From NCBI GenBank assembly GCA_015487985.1, contig WFOP01000083.1:1-19854 (forward strand): a stretch of DNA of 19,854 bases, in the 5' to 3' direction. Below, in pieces: positions 1 through 6,799 of the stretch (the stretch's first letter is position 1; each line of letters starts with the position of its first letter). The notes beneath the pieces are model-generated. The model did no database searches, was not told the origin of the DNA, and worked only from the letters and a program-made list of their open reading frames with translations. A program made the translations under genes and the position numbers. The DNA comes from Hyphomicrobiales bacterium. GTDB taxonomy: Bacteria > Pseudomonadota > Alphaproteobacteria > Rhizobiales > Devosiaceae.

Positions 1-979
1 GTTCGGTCACATCCACCACCAGTGAATCCATGGTCACCCGGCCAACAACAGGTAAAAGTTTGCCCTTCAGCGCCACATGGCCACCGGGGCGGCCATTGGA
101 GGAGGAAAGCGAGCGCAAATAGCCATCGGCATATCCCGTGCCAACGATTGCCAGGCGTGAATCCCGGTTCAAAGTCTGGGTCGCTCCATAGCTGACGGTT
201 TCTCCGGTCCGGGCTTCGCGAATTTGCAGGATTGGCATTTCCAGCGTGACAGCAGCGCTCATCGGGTTGGGCCGTCCCTGCAAAGCGCGGCCCCCATAAA
301 GTGAGATTCCCGGGCGGACCATCTGAAAATGGTTTTCTCGCCCCCCCAAAGTTCCTGCTGAATTGGCAAGCGAAGCGGGAATGTTGGGAAATTGGGCCAA
401 AAGCGATTGAAACAAGGCGCGCTGGGTTGAATTTTTTTCATGGGCGGGCACATCGGCGCATGCAAGATGGCTCATGATAACCTGAGGCCGATAGCCCGAG
501 GTCTGCATGCGGTTCTGGATGATTGATGCATCCTGAAGCCGAAACCCCATCCGGTTCATGCCGGTATCAAAATGAAATCCGGCGGGCAGGGCATCCCCCA
601 CTTCAAGGCACACATTGAGCCATTCATCCAGCATGGAAAGTGAACCGAGCAGCGGCATCAGGCGCTGTTCTGCATAAAGCCTTGCCGCGCCGGGAAACAG
701 CCCGTTAAAGACAAAAATATAGGCATCGGGCAGCGCCGCCCTCAGGGCAATGCCCTCATCAGGGGTGGCCACAAAGAAAAACTGCGCCCCCGCCCGGCTA
801 AGTGTCTGGGCCACCGGCAACATGCCACACCCATAGGCATCCGCCTTGACAACGGCCCCCGTCAGGGCGTTGGCCGAAATCCGATCCAGTCCTTTCCAGT
901 TGCGCGCAATTGCCCCAAGGTCGATGGTCAACCTGCCGCTAAACTGTCCTGTAAATGCACTCAAGGGTTTGCCCACCAC
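1..979 (-). CDS. alr: Alanine racemase, 3' end beyond the window (partial)
   Basis: PLP-dependent cytoplasmic enzyme that interconverts L- and D-alanine and supplies D-Ala for peptidoglycan. My reading of the minus strand gives an open frame of 326 residues to the window edge. It has the PLP lysine motif VVKADAYGCG (Lys45), the RPGISLYGG motif near 222-230, the catalytic tyrosine motif ETVSYGAT (Tyr264), and the GRVTMDSLVVDVT segment near 313. About 50 residues are missing compared with a usual length near 375. The start is uncertain: the frame is closed upstream by a TAA and the first options are tandem GTG codons at 979 and 976, neither with a clear ribosome binding site. It lies 35 bases after dnaB on the same strand, so co-transcription with dnaB is likely. 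The family call is firm; the exact start is not. Confidence 0.93.
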   Translation of the reverse strand, partial: MVGKPLSAFTGQFSGRLTIDLGAIARNWKGLDRISANALTGAVVKADAYGCGMLPVAQTLSRAGAQFFFVATPDEGIALRAALPDAYIFVFNGLFPGAARLYAEQRLMPLLGSLSMLDEWLNVCLEVGDALPAGFHFDTGMNRMGFRLQDASIIQNRMQTSGYRPQVIMSHLACADVPAHEKNSTQRALFQSLLAQFPNIPASLANSAGTLGGRENHFQMVRPGISLYGGRALQGRPNPMSAAVTLEMPILQIREARTGETVSYGATQTLNRDSRLAIVGTGYADGYLRSLSSSNGRPGGHVALKGKLLPVVGRVTMDSLVVDVTE

Positions 980-1014
980 TTTCGCAAAAAAATCATTTGC
1001 TCGTTACCGATATA

Positions 1015-2505
1015 TTATTTATCGATTCGTGTCTCAGGATACGCGTTTTGCGCCAGATTTGAAAATCGCGTATATTGACCGATAAATGCCAGCTTCACCG
1101 TGCCTGTCGGCCCGTGGCGTTGTTTGCCGATAATCACTTCGGCCTGCCCGTGAACCGCGTTCATTTCCTCCTGCCATGCCGAATGTTCAACTGTGCCCGG
1201 TTTTGGTTCTTTGTTTTGCAGATAATATTCTTCCCGATAGATAAACATGACCACGTCCGCATCCTGCTCGATGGAGCCGGATTCACGCAAATCCGCCAGT
1301 TGTGGTCGTTTGTCGTCCCGGTTTTCCACCTGACGGGAAAGTTGGGAAAGCGCAATTATGGGCACTTCAAGTTCTTTGGCCAGCGCCTTGAGATTTGTGG
1401 TGATTTCCGTCAACTCCTGCACCCGGCCCTGGCTGGAGGATTTCGCCGAGCCGGACAAAAGCTGAATATAGTCCACGATAATCAGGTCCAGCCCCTTTTG
1501 TCGTTTCAGCCGCCGCGCCCGCGCCGCGAGCTGGGACACCGAAATGCCCCCCGTATCATCAATATACAATGGCACCTGCGCCAGCCGGGTTGAGGTGTCC
1601 ACCAGTTTGGCAAACTGGCTTTCATGGATGTTGCCCCGGCGCACATCCGCCGAAGATATTTCCGCCTGCTCCGATAAAATACGCGTCGCCAGCTGTTCCG
1701 AACTCATTTCCAGCGAGAAAAACCCGACAATGCCCCCGCTTTCCGTTTTAATCCGCCCGTCCGCTTCGGTGGAGGAGCGATAGGAGTTTGCCACATGAAA
1801 TGCCAGATTGGTTGCCAGCGAAGTTTTGCCCATGGCCGGGCGCGCCGCCAAAATCAGCAGATCCGAGCGTTGCAATCCCCCCATCAGCCGGTCCAGGTCA
1901 GTCAGCCCGGTGGCAATGCCTGAAAGCCCCCCGTCGCGCTTATAAGCTTCCCCCGCCATTTCGATGGCGTCGCGCAAAGCGGTGTTAAAACCCTGAAACC
2001 CGCCGTCATAGCGGCCCTTTTCCGCCAGATTGAATAATTGATGCTCCGCCGCCTCAATCTGGGAATTGGGGGAAAGGTCCACGTCCCGATCATAGGCCAC
2101 CTCCACCATTTCTTCCCCGATTTGGATAAGAGCCCGCTCCAGCGCCAGATCATAAACCGTTTGCCCGTAATCAAAAGCGTTGATAACCGTTGTGGCCTCC
2201 GCCGCCAGCCGCGCCAGATATTGTGCCATGGACACATTTTCAATCAGCTCGTCGGGCAGAAAAGTTTTGGCGGTAATGGGGGTCGCAGTTTTGCCCGCGC
2301 GAATGATTTTGCCCAGAACCTCATAGATTTCCCGGTGAATGGGTTCATAGAAATGCTCGATTTCCAGAAAATCCGAAACCCGGTAAAACGCCTCATTATT
2401 AACCAGAATTGCACCAAGCAGCGCCTGTTCCGCATCAATATTGTGCGGGGCAAGCCGATAATTGGCTTCTTTTTCATCCGGGTGTAGTTGGCGCACAGCG
2501 TCCAT
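1015..2505 (-). CDS. dnaB: Replicative DNA helicase DnaB
   Basis: Hexameric 5'-3' helicase that unwinds the parental duplex at the replication fork and binds primase. From the chosen start the protein has 496 residues. The N-terminal DnaB domain is at about 20-120 (APHNIDAEQALLGAIL near 19-34). The RecA-like C-terminal domain has Walker A ARPAMGKT at about 221-228, VGFFSLEMS near 260, Walker B LIIVDYIQLL near 341-350, and the late motif EQDADVVMFIYREEYY. I chose ATG at 2505 because GGAG lies eight bases upstream; the frame also continues 13 codons up to a GTG at 2544, which lacks such support. A short charged loop after the Walker A helix (around ADGRIKTESGG) is, from memory, also present in other Rhizobiales DnaB proteins. 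The strong terminator after rplI suggests dnaB-alr has its own promoter within 2506-2681, which I could not pinpoint. Confidence 0.97.
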   Translation of the reverse strand: MDAVRQLHPDEKEANYRLAPHNIDAEQALLGAILVNNEAFYRVSDFLEIEHFYEPIHREIYEVLGKIIRAGKTATPITAKTFLPDELIENVSMAQYLARLAAEATTVINAFDYGQTVYDLALERALIQIGEEMVEVAYDRDVDLSPNSQIEAAEHQLFNLAEKGRYDGGFQGFNTALRDAIEMAGEAYKRDGGLSGIATGLTDLDRLMGGLQRSDLLILAARPAMGKTSLATNLAFHVANSYRSSTEADGRIKTESGGIVGFFSLEMSSEQLATRILSEQAEISSADVRRGNIHESQFAKLVDTSTRLAQVPLYIDDTGGISVSQLAARARRLKRQKGLDLIIVDYIQLLSGSAKSSSQGRVQELTEITTNLKALAKELEVPIIALSQLSRQVENRDDKRPQLADLRESGSIEQDADVVMFIYREEYYLQNKEPKPGTVEHSAWQEEMNAVHGQAEVIIGKQRHGPTGTVKLAFIGQYTRFSNLAQNAYPETRIDK

Positions 2506-2638
2506 CAGGCAGTCTCCAGCAAAATGTAAAATGTCCGGCAGCACGCAACAGTCCGGCGGTCACTTTTAAACCACAATTGGCCCCCGCAGGGTAGCATTCA
2601 AATGGTCGCGTGCCATGTTTATCTGATTCTTGAGCAGA

Positions 2639-2655
2639 ACCTGTGTTTACCTGTG
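2639..2655. repeat. ACCTGTG direct repeat, 10-base period
   Basis: Two exact copies of ACCTGTG (2639-2645 and 2649-2655) are separated by three bases, one helical turn apart, in the non-coding stretch upstream of dnaB. This spacing suits side-by-side protein binding, but no regulator can be named and chance is possible. Confidence 0.3.
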
Positions 2656-2681
2656 ATTAACGGGGAAAAGAAATGAAGCGC

Positions 2682-2710
2682 AAAAAAAAGGCCGGACCAG
2701 GGTCCGACCT
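2682..2710 (-). terminator. Rho-independent terminator of rpsF-rpsR-rplI
   Basis: On the minus strand, starting 28 bases after the rplI stop, a near-perfect ten-pair GC-rich stem (AGGTCGGACC against GGTCCGGCCT, one G-U pair) is followed directly by eight T residues. This is a textbook intrinsic terminator and separates the ribosomal protein operon from dnaB. The innermost pairs must open to form a loop, leaving about eight to nine real pairs. Confidence 0.92.
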
Positions 2711-2738
2711 TAAGATAACTGTTTTTGAAAACAAACCC

Positions 2739-3356
2739 TTAGGCGTTGTTTTCTTCTTCTGAAGCAACATCGGCTTCTTCTGAGGCCGCTTCCGCTGTCT
2801 GTTCCTCATCAGAGCCTTGGACAGCCTCAATTTCGTCTTCGGCGGCTGTGTCCTGATCGTCAAAATCAAAAACGGTCATATCTTCACCCGCTTCCTGGCG
2901 TTCCGCTTCGGATTCAGAACGTGCCACATTGACATTTACTGAAACCGCAACATCGGCGTGCAGGTTGAGTGCGATTTCATGGATGCCCACTGTTTTGATG
3001 GGCAGGGGCAGGTCAACAGCCGTGCGTGACACGCTAAAGCCCTTGTCCCCCAGACCATCGGCAATGTCGCGTGAAGAAACGGAACCATAAAGTGTGCCCG
3101 CTTCCGATGCCTGACGGATCATGATGATAGAAACACCATTCAAACCGGCGGCAATGCCGGCGGCTTCGTTTTTGCGTTCTTCATTGCGTTTTTCGATTGC
3201 GGCCCGTTCTTTTTCAAAGCGCGCACGGTTTGCTTCGTTCGCGCGGATGGCTTTGCCCTGGGGCAAAAGATAATTGCGGCCAAAACCGTTTTTGACTGTA
3301 ACTTCGTCGCCCAGTGAACCAAGACGGCCCACGCGTTCAAGAAGGATGACTTTCAT
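2739..3356 (-). CDS. rplI: 50S ribosomal protein L9 with long acidic C-terminal tail
   Basis: L9 binds 23S rRNA near the L1 stalk and helps maintain translational fidelity. The 205-residue product starts with the typical N-domain (MKVILLERVGRLGSLGDEV) and the signature GFGRNYLLPQGKAIRAN at about 25-40, followed by a charged connecting helix and a C-terminal domain ending near residue 150. The last 50 or so residues are a low-complexity acidic tail rich in Asp, Glu and Ala, making the protein longer than the roughly 150-residue enterobacterial form; from memory, such extensions are common in alphaproteobacteria. AGGAG eight bases before ATG 3356 supports the start. It is the last gene of the operon, 120 bases after rpsR, and the terminator follows it. 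Confidence 0.97.
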   Translation of the reverse strand: MKVILLERVGRLGSLGDEVTVKNGFGRNYLLPQGKAIRANEANRARFEKERAAIEKRNEERKNEAAGIAAGLNGVSIIMIRQASEAGTLYGSVSSRDIADGLGDKGFSVSRTAVDLPLPIKTVGIHEIALNLHADVAVSVNVNVARSESEAERQEAGEDMTVFDFDDQDTAAEDEIEAVQGSDEEQTAEAASEEADVASEEENNA

Positions 3357-3389
3357 TATATATACTCCTAAATGCTGTCCCGCATATTA

Positions 3390-3474
3390 CCCGAACTAAA
3401 TTCGGGGGCGGTTAGAGGCCGCCAGAACCATTTCTCGCGCGCCCCAGCTGATACCGGTTGATATAAAAAACCGG
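3390..3474 (-). other. Three tandem RNA hairpins in the rpsR-rplI gap
   Basis: Reading the minus strand from rpsR to rplI, three perfect short stems occur in order: CCGGTT/AACCGG (3474-3454, loop of nine), GGCGG/CCGCC (3423-3407, loop of seven), and CCCGAA/TTCGGG (3406-3390, loop of five). The last two abut exactly, and the final one ends about 20 bases before the rplI Shine-Dalgarno sequence. None is followed by a T run, so they are not intrinsic terminators. They could be processing sites, mRNA stabilisers or a protein-binding leader. Function is inferred only; the base pairing is seen. Confidence 0.55.
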
Positions 3475-3476
3475 GT

Positions 3477-3731
3477 TTATTTTTCGGCAAATGCCAAAAG
3501 ACCAAGAAAACGCGCGCGTTTGATTGCCTTGGCCAGTTCGCGCTGTTTCTTTGCTGAAACGGCGGTGATCCGGCTTGGAACAATTTTGCCGCGTTCAGAA
3601 ACATAGCGCTGCAACAGGCGAATATCTAAATAATTGATTTTGGGCGCATTGGCACCGGTGAAAGGACAGGTTTTACGACGACGCTGAAAAGGGCGGCGGG
3701 CCTGAACAGATGTAAGATTCTTAATAGCCAT
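3477..3731 (-). CDS. rpsR: 30S ribosomal protein S18
   Basis: S18 forms a heterodimer with S6 on the platform of the small subunit, contacting 16S rRNA. The 84-residue basic product shows the whole family pattern: [10 protein letters not shown] near 17-26, the [19 protein letters not shown] core, the [20 protein letters not shown] segment, and an [10 protein letters not shown] end. Length is normal for the alphaproteobacterial form. GGGAG nine bases before ATG 3731 supports the start. It follows rpsF by 21 bases, so S6 and S18 come from one transcript, which matches their obligate partnership. Confidence 0.98.
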   Translation of the reverse strand: MAIKNLTSVQARRPFQRRRKTCPFTGANAPKINYLDIRLLQRYVSERGKIVPSRITAVSAKKQRELAKAIKRARFLGLLAFAEK

Positions 3732-3752
3732 TGATCAAAACTCCCTTTTTCT

Positions 3753-4115
3753 CTAGCGGCGTGGCGGACGACGATCAGAGCGATCATCCCGGTCACGTTT
3801 TTGCATCATTACGGAGGGGCCTTCATTCAGCTCATCCACACGAATTGTCAAAGAACGCAAAACGTCCTCGTTGATCCGCATCTGACGTTCCATTTCAGCA
3901 ACAGCTTCATGGGGCGCATCAATGTTCAGCAGCGAAAAATGTGCCTTGCGGTTTTTGCGAATGCGATAGGAGAGGGTTTTTAGGCCCCAATATTCCTTGG
4001 AGGCAACGCGTCCGCCATTGCTTTCAAGGATTTCCGTAAGTTTGGCGGTCAATTCCTCGACCTGCTGCGCCGACACGTCCTGTCGGGCAAGATAAATATG
4101 TTCGTAAAAAGCCAT
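3753..4115 (-). CDS. rpsF: 30S ribosomal protein S6
   Basis: S6 pairs with S18 on the small-subunit platform. The 120-residue product begins [18 protein letters not shown] and contains the conserved [20 protein letters not shown] segment (about 42-61) and the [11 protein letters not shown] strand. It ends in a hydrophilic Arg/Asp-rich tail ([15 protein letters not shown]), a variable feature of this family. The ribosome binding region AAGGAAAAGG sits just before ATG 4115. It is the first gene of rpsF-rpsR-rplI. A nine-base complement of the ribosome binding site lies about 60 bases upstream in the leader, so translation may be regulated there. Confidence 0.98.
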   Translation of the reverse strand: MAFYEHIYLARQDVSAQQVEELTAKLTEILESNGGRVASKEYWGLKTLSYRIRKNRKAHFSLLNIDAPHEAVAEMERQMRINEDVLRSLTIRVDELNEGPSVMMQKRDRDDRSDRRPPRR

Positions 4116-4117
4116 AA

Positions 4118-4193
4118 ACGCCTTTTCCTTTTCATGTTAAACCAAGGCATTCGTTCAGCGCAAAGCCACTTTGAACATTTCGAAAAAAGGCGT
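4118..4193 (-). promoter_or_regulatory. Possible ribosome-binding-site sequestering stem in the rpsF leader
   Basis: On the minus strand ACGCCTTTT (4193-4185) is an exact complement of AAAAGGCGT (4126-4118), which contains the downstream part of the rpsF ribosome binding region just before ATG 4115. Between them GTTCA/TGAAC can form a further stem, extended by TTC/GAA across a bulge. A closed form would hide the ribosome binding site. Autoregulation of rpsF by S6:S18 through a leader motif is known in bacteria, but I could not recognise the published conserved CCG element here. Confidence 0.45.
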
Positions 4194-4305
4194 CCAAAGA
4201 ATTCTTCAAAAGAGCGGAGACACGGGAGGCAGACACCGATATTCAGCATCCAATTGGCATAAACCAACCCTCCGTTCAGCCCCCGGCCAAACAAATACTG
4301 CGCGC

Positions 4306-4334
4306 GATATATGCCCCTGCGCCCCAAAACGCAA
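4306..4334 (-). promoter_or_regulatory. Candidate promoter for rpsF-rpsR-rplI (weak)
   Basis: TTGCGT (4334-4329) and TATATC (4311-4306) are separated by exactly 17 bases on the minus strand. The -10-like box matches four of six consensus positions, the -35-like box three of six. It would give a 5' leader of about 185 bases. Other weak candidates exist nearby, so this is only a suggestion. Confidence 0.25.
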
Positions 4335-4358
4335 GCGATTTGTCACGGGTTTCGCCCC

Positions 4359-4378
4359 CCATTTCGTTCGGGAAATGG
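4359..4378. repeat. Seven-base-pair perfect inverted repeat
   Basis: CCATTTC and GAAATGG flank a six-base spacer in the divergent region. No T run follows on either strand, so it is more like an operator or a small RNA hairpin than a terminator. It lies about 25 bases upstream of the weak leftward promoter candidate. Confidence 0.35.
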
Positions 4379-4498
4379 CAATAACGGGTTTAATCTGGCT
4401 TTTTGGCCACAATAAACACCACCCCCCAAACGAAACATTCACCCATGAATTCCCTCCTGTTCCCCAGGCACCTTGAGCAAAGGATGGTCATGCAGCCG

Positions 4499-4515
4499 GT
4501 TTGAACGGGTCAAAC
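4499..4515. promoter_or_regulatory. Operator-like palindrome upstream of the fab operon
   Basis: GTTTGA-ACGGG-TCAAAC is a perfect six-base dyad with a five-base spacer. It ends four bases before the candidate -35 box at 4520, the position expected for a transcription factor site. It resembles in outline the TTTGA/TCAAA type of palindrome bound by the MarR-family fatty acid regulator FabT in Gram-positive bacteria, but that similarity may be accidental and I cannot assign a regulator. Confidence 0.4.
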
Positions 4516-4519
4516 AGCT

Positions 4520-4548
4520 TTGAAATCACCAGTATGATCAAAGAAAAT
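4520..4548 (+). promoter_or_regulatory. Candidate promoter for the small ORF and fabD operon
   Basis: TTGAAA (4520-4525, five of six consensus positions) and GAAAAT (4543-4548, four of six) have the ideal 17-base spacing and point towards fabD. The implied transcript leader of about 250 bases before the 33-residue ORF would be long, so a nearer promoter may also exist. Confidence 0.33.
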
Positions 4549-4803
4549 CAATTGCCGTTATTTCCCTGGCAAAGGGCGCACGGGGGATTGCTGGCGCGCC
4601 GGTTCCCCGATCTGGCGGGATGGTCTTGGCTTCATTTACAGTTGAATAAGTGTCCCCGGGCCTTGCCACCACCCAAAAGGGCATTTACTTGTTCCCTCAA
4701 GAAAACCAAACGCGCCATGCGCACCAAGAAGAATGCCTTCAAGTTGAGTGCCGGCAAAACAAGTGCCGACAAGTTAACCGCAGGCCAGAACCCGGAGATT
4801 AAT

Positions 4804-4905
4804 ATGTCCAAAACTGTCATGGAAAAAGTCATTCAGTTCATCGTGCTTTTTGTCATTATTTATGCATCGCTGAAAGTGTTCAAATACTTTTTCCCTCCGG
4901 TATAG
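4804..4905 (+). CDS. Putative 33-residue single-pass membrane protein
   Basis: I do not recognise this as a named family. The frame has ATG at 4804 with a strong ribosome binding site (GGAG, six bases upstream) and stops at TAG 4903-4905. The product has a short polar N-terminus with two lysines (MSKTVMEKV), a hydrophobic stretch at about 9-23 (VIQFIVLFVIIYASL), then KVFKYFFPPV. This is the layout of a tiny inner-membrane protein with positive charges at both ends. The frame stays open upstream to about 4501, but that part lacks a ribosome binding site and looks non-coding. It ends 49 bases before fabD on the same strand. It could be a real small protein or an upstream ORF influencing fabD; conservation would decide. 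Confidence 0.55.
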   Translation: MSKTVMEKVIQFIVLFVIIYASLKVFKYFFPPV

Positions 4906-4954
4906 TTTTGCTCCAGGGGCCTGATATTTTTCAACAACATTAAAGGTAGATAAA

Positions 4955-5920
4955 ATGACCAGACGCGCATTCACTTTTCCGGGGCAGGGGAGCCAGACGA
5001 TTGGCATGGGTGCAGACCTGGCACAAACCTACCCGCAGGCACGCGCCGTTTTTGATGAAGTGGATCAGGCCCTGGGGGAAAACCTTTCCACCCTGATATT
5101 TGAGGGGGAGGAAGACCGGTTGCGCCTGACCTCGAATGCTCAGCCCGCCCTGATGGCGGTCTCGATGGCGGTTATGAAAGTACTTGAGGCAAAAGGGGTA
5201 AGCCTTGAAAAAGACTCCAGTTTCGTCGCCGGTCATTCCCTTGGGGAATATGCCGCGCTTTGCGCCGCCGGCACATTTTCCATTGCCGACACGGCGCGCC
5301 TGTTGCGAATTCGCGGCGATGCCATGCAGGCGGCAGTGCCGGTTGGCACCGGGGCCATGGCCGCGATACTGGGCCTTGACATGGATGCGGTAAAAGACAT
5401 TGCAAACAGTGCCGCCCACGGGGATGTCTGCGAGGTGGCCAACGATAACGCCCCCGGTCAAATCGTGATTTCAGGGGCAGCGTCTGCCATTGAACGGGCC
5501 GTTGAACTGGCAAAATCCGCCGGTGCCCGGCGCGCCCTGTTATTGCCCGTCAGCGCCCCCTTTCATTGCTCATTGATGGCCCCGGCCGCAGAAGCCATGG
5601 AAGAAGCTCTGGCCCATGTTCAAATGAGTGCGCCCGTTGTGCCGGTGATTTCCAATGTAAGCGTGGCCCCGGTTTCCGACCCGGCCCAAATTCGAAAAAA
5701 CCTCATTGCTCAAGTTACCGGCATGGTGCGCTGGAGTGAAACCATTGCCTGGCTCACCGGCCGAAATGAGGAACAGGGGGGCGTGACCCAATTGCTTGAG
5801 ATTGGCGCGGGCAAAGTCCTTTGTGGTCTGGCGCGCCGTATCAACCGCGAAACGGAAACGCTGGCCATTGGCACCCCTGAAGGAATTGAGAATTTTGTCG
5901 CAACATTAAATGACGAATAG
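4955..5920 (+). CDS. fabD: Malonyl-CoA:ACP transacylase FabD
   Basis: Transfers malonyl groups from CoA to acyl carrier protein, giving the elongation substrate of type II fatty acid synthesis. The 321-residue product has the N-terminal FPGQGSQ motif (Gln11), the nucleophile elbow GHSLGE with Ser95, Arg120 in RIRGDAMQ for the malonyl carboxylate, and His204 in SAPFHCSL as the catalytic base. Length is typical (about 310-320). AAAGG eight bases before ATG 4955 supports the start. It opens the fabD-fabG-acpP-fabF run, with fabG 32 bases downstream, and may share a transcript with the 33-residue ORF before it. Confidence 0.98.
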   Translation: MTRRAFTFPGQGSQTIGMGADLAQTYPQARAVFDEVDQALGENLSTLIFEGEEDRLRLTSNAQPALMAVSMAVMKVLEAKGVSLEKDSSFVAGHSLGEYAALCAAGTFSIADTARLLRIRGDAMQAAVPVGTGAMAAILGLDMDAVKDIANSAAHGDVCEVANDNAPGQIVISGAASAIERAVELAKSAGARRALLLPVSAPFHCSLMAPAAEAMEEALAHVQMSAPVVPVISNVSVAPVSDPAQIRKNLIAQVTGMVRWSETIAWLTGRNEEQGGVTQLLEIGAGKVLCGLARRINRETETLAIGTPEGIENFVATLNDE

Positions 5921-5952
5921 TCAAATGGCCAATAGTCTGGGAGTTATGAAAT

Positions 5953-6690
5953 ATGTTTGATTTGAGTGGGAAACGCGCGTTGATTACCGGTGCTTCCGGG
6001 GGCATCGGCTGGCAAATCGCCAAAACCCTGTCCGCTGCCGGGGCTGAAGTCGCCTTGAGTGGCACGCGGGTGGGGCGCCTTGAAGACCTTGCCGGGGAGA
6101 TTGCGGGAAAGACTCATATTCTCCCCTGTAATCTGTCGGACCTGATTGAGGTGGACCGGCTGGTGCCCCGCGCCATTGAGGCCATGGGGGGCGTTGACAT
6201 CCTGATAAACAATGCCGGCATGACCCGCGACAACCTGTTCATGCGCATGAAAGACGAAGAATGGGACAAGGTGATTGCGGTAAATCTGACGGCGGCATTT
6301 CATTTGACCCGCGCGGTTTTGCGCCCCATGATGAAGCAGAAATATGGCCGGATTATTGGCATTTCTTCTGTTGTGGGGGTCGCGGGCAATGCAGGGCAGG
6401 CCAATTATGCCGCTTCAAAAGCCGCTCTTATCGGCATGTCAAAGTCGCTGGCGCAGGAAGTTGCCGCCCGTGGTATTACGGTTAATTCCATCGCCCCCGG
6501 CTTTATCGCTTCGGCCATGACCGAGGCTTTGAGCGAAAAACAACACGAAGCCATAAACGCGCAGATTCCCGCCGGACGCATGGGCACAGCCAAAGAAGTT
6601 GCGGACGCCACATTGTTTCTGGCGGCGAAGGAATCCGGATACATCACCGGCCACACGCTAAATGTTAATGGCGGAATGCTGATGATTTAG
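5953..6690 (+). CDS. fabG: 3-oxoacyl-ACP reductase FabG
   Basis: NADPH-dependent reductase that converts 3-ketoacyl-ACP to 3-hydroxyacyl-ACP. This 245-residue classical short-chain dehydrogenase has the Rossmann motif TGASGGIG at 12-19, NNAG at 86-89, and the Ser139-Tyr152-Lys156 triad in SSVVGVAGNAGQANYAASK. It ends in the tetramer-forming GYITGHTLNVNGGM segment. GGGAG lies nine bases before ATG 5953. It is 32 bases after fabD, so the two are surely co-transcribed. A 244-base structured gap follows before acpP. Confidence 0.98.
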   Translation: MFDLSGKRALITGASGGIGWQIAKTLSAAGAEVALSGTRVGRLEDLAGEIAGKTHILPCNLSDLIEVDRLVPRAIEAMGGVDILINNAGMTRDNLFMRMKDEEWDKVIAVNLTAAFHLTRAVLRPMMKQKYGRIIGISSVVGVAGNAGQANYAASKAALIGMSKSLAQEVAARGITVNSIAPGFIASAMTEALSEKQHEAINAQIPAGRMGTAKEVADATLFLAAKESGYITGHTLNVNGGMLMI

Positions 6691-6726
6691 ATATCAGGCC
6701 GGGGCGGTGCCCGAGCTGGTTGATAT
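6691..6726 (+). other. Nested stem-loop immediately after fabG
   Basis: Starting at the base after the fabG stop, ATATCA (6691-6696) pairs with TGATAT (6721-6726), enclosing CGGG (6700-6703) and CCCG (6710-6713). No T run follows, so it is not a standard terminator. A role in mRNA 3'-end stability or processing between fabG and acpP is inferred. Confidence 0.35.
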
Positions 6727-6782
6727 GCGCCGGATGTGCATTATTTTGCAACCATAGCCAAACTCAATTAACTGTGCTAAGT

Positions 6783-6799
6783 CCGCGCGGTTCGTGCGG
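6783..6799 (+). other. Hairpin in the fabG-acpP gap
   Basis: CCGCGC and GTGCGG form a six-pair stem (one G-U pair) around a five-base loop, about 135 bases before acpP. It is not followed by T residues on the plus strand. It may be part of the acpP 5' leader if transcription starts upstream of it. Confidence 0.3.

Larger units (their letters stand above)
4116..4803. other. 688-base divergent intergenic region
   Basis: This stretch lies between rpsF (leftward) and the small ORF before fabD (rightward). It should carry the promoters of both operons. I see the rpsF leader with a potential ribosome-binding-site-sequestering stem (4118-4193), a weak leftward promoter candidate (4306-4334), a 7-base-pair inverted repeat (4359-4378), and a palindrome next to a rightward promoter candidate (4499-4548). 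Reading frames across 4140-4800 give compositions rich in Pro, Trp, Cys and Arg without recognisable motifs and with no convincing ribosome binding site, so I do not call another gene here. Confidence 0.6.

Noticed and set aside
4206..4442. Minus-strand frame of 78 codons upstream of rpsF
   Set aside because: Trp/Arg/Cys-rich with no motif, no ribosome binding site, and it covers the region expected to hold the rpsF leader and promoter.
4501..4803. Upstream in-frame extension of the 33-residue ORF, starting at TTG
   Set aside because: No ribosome binding site, and the residues look like translated non-coding DNA; ATG 4804 has a strong site.
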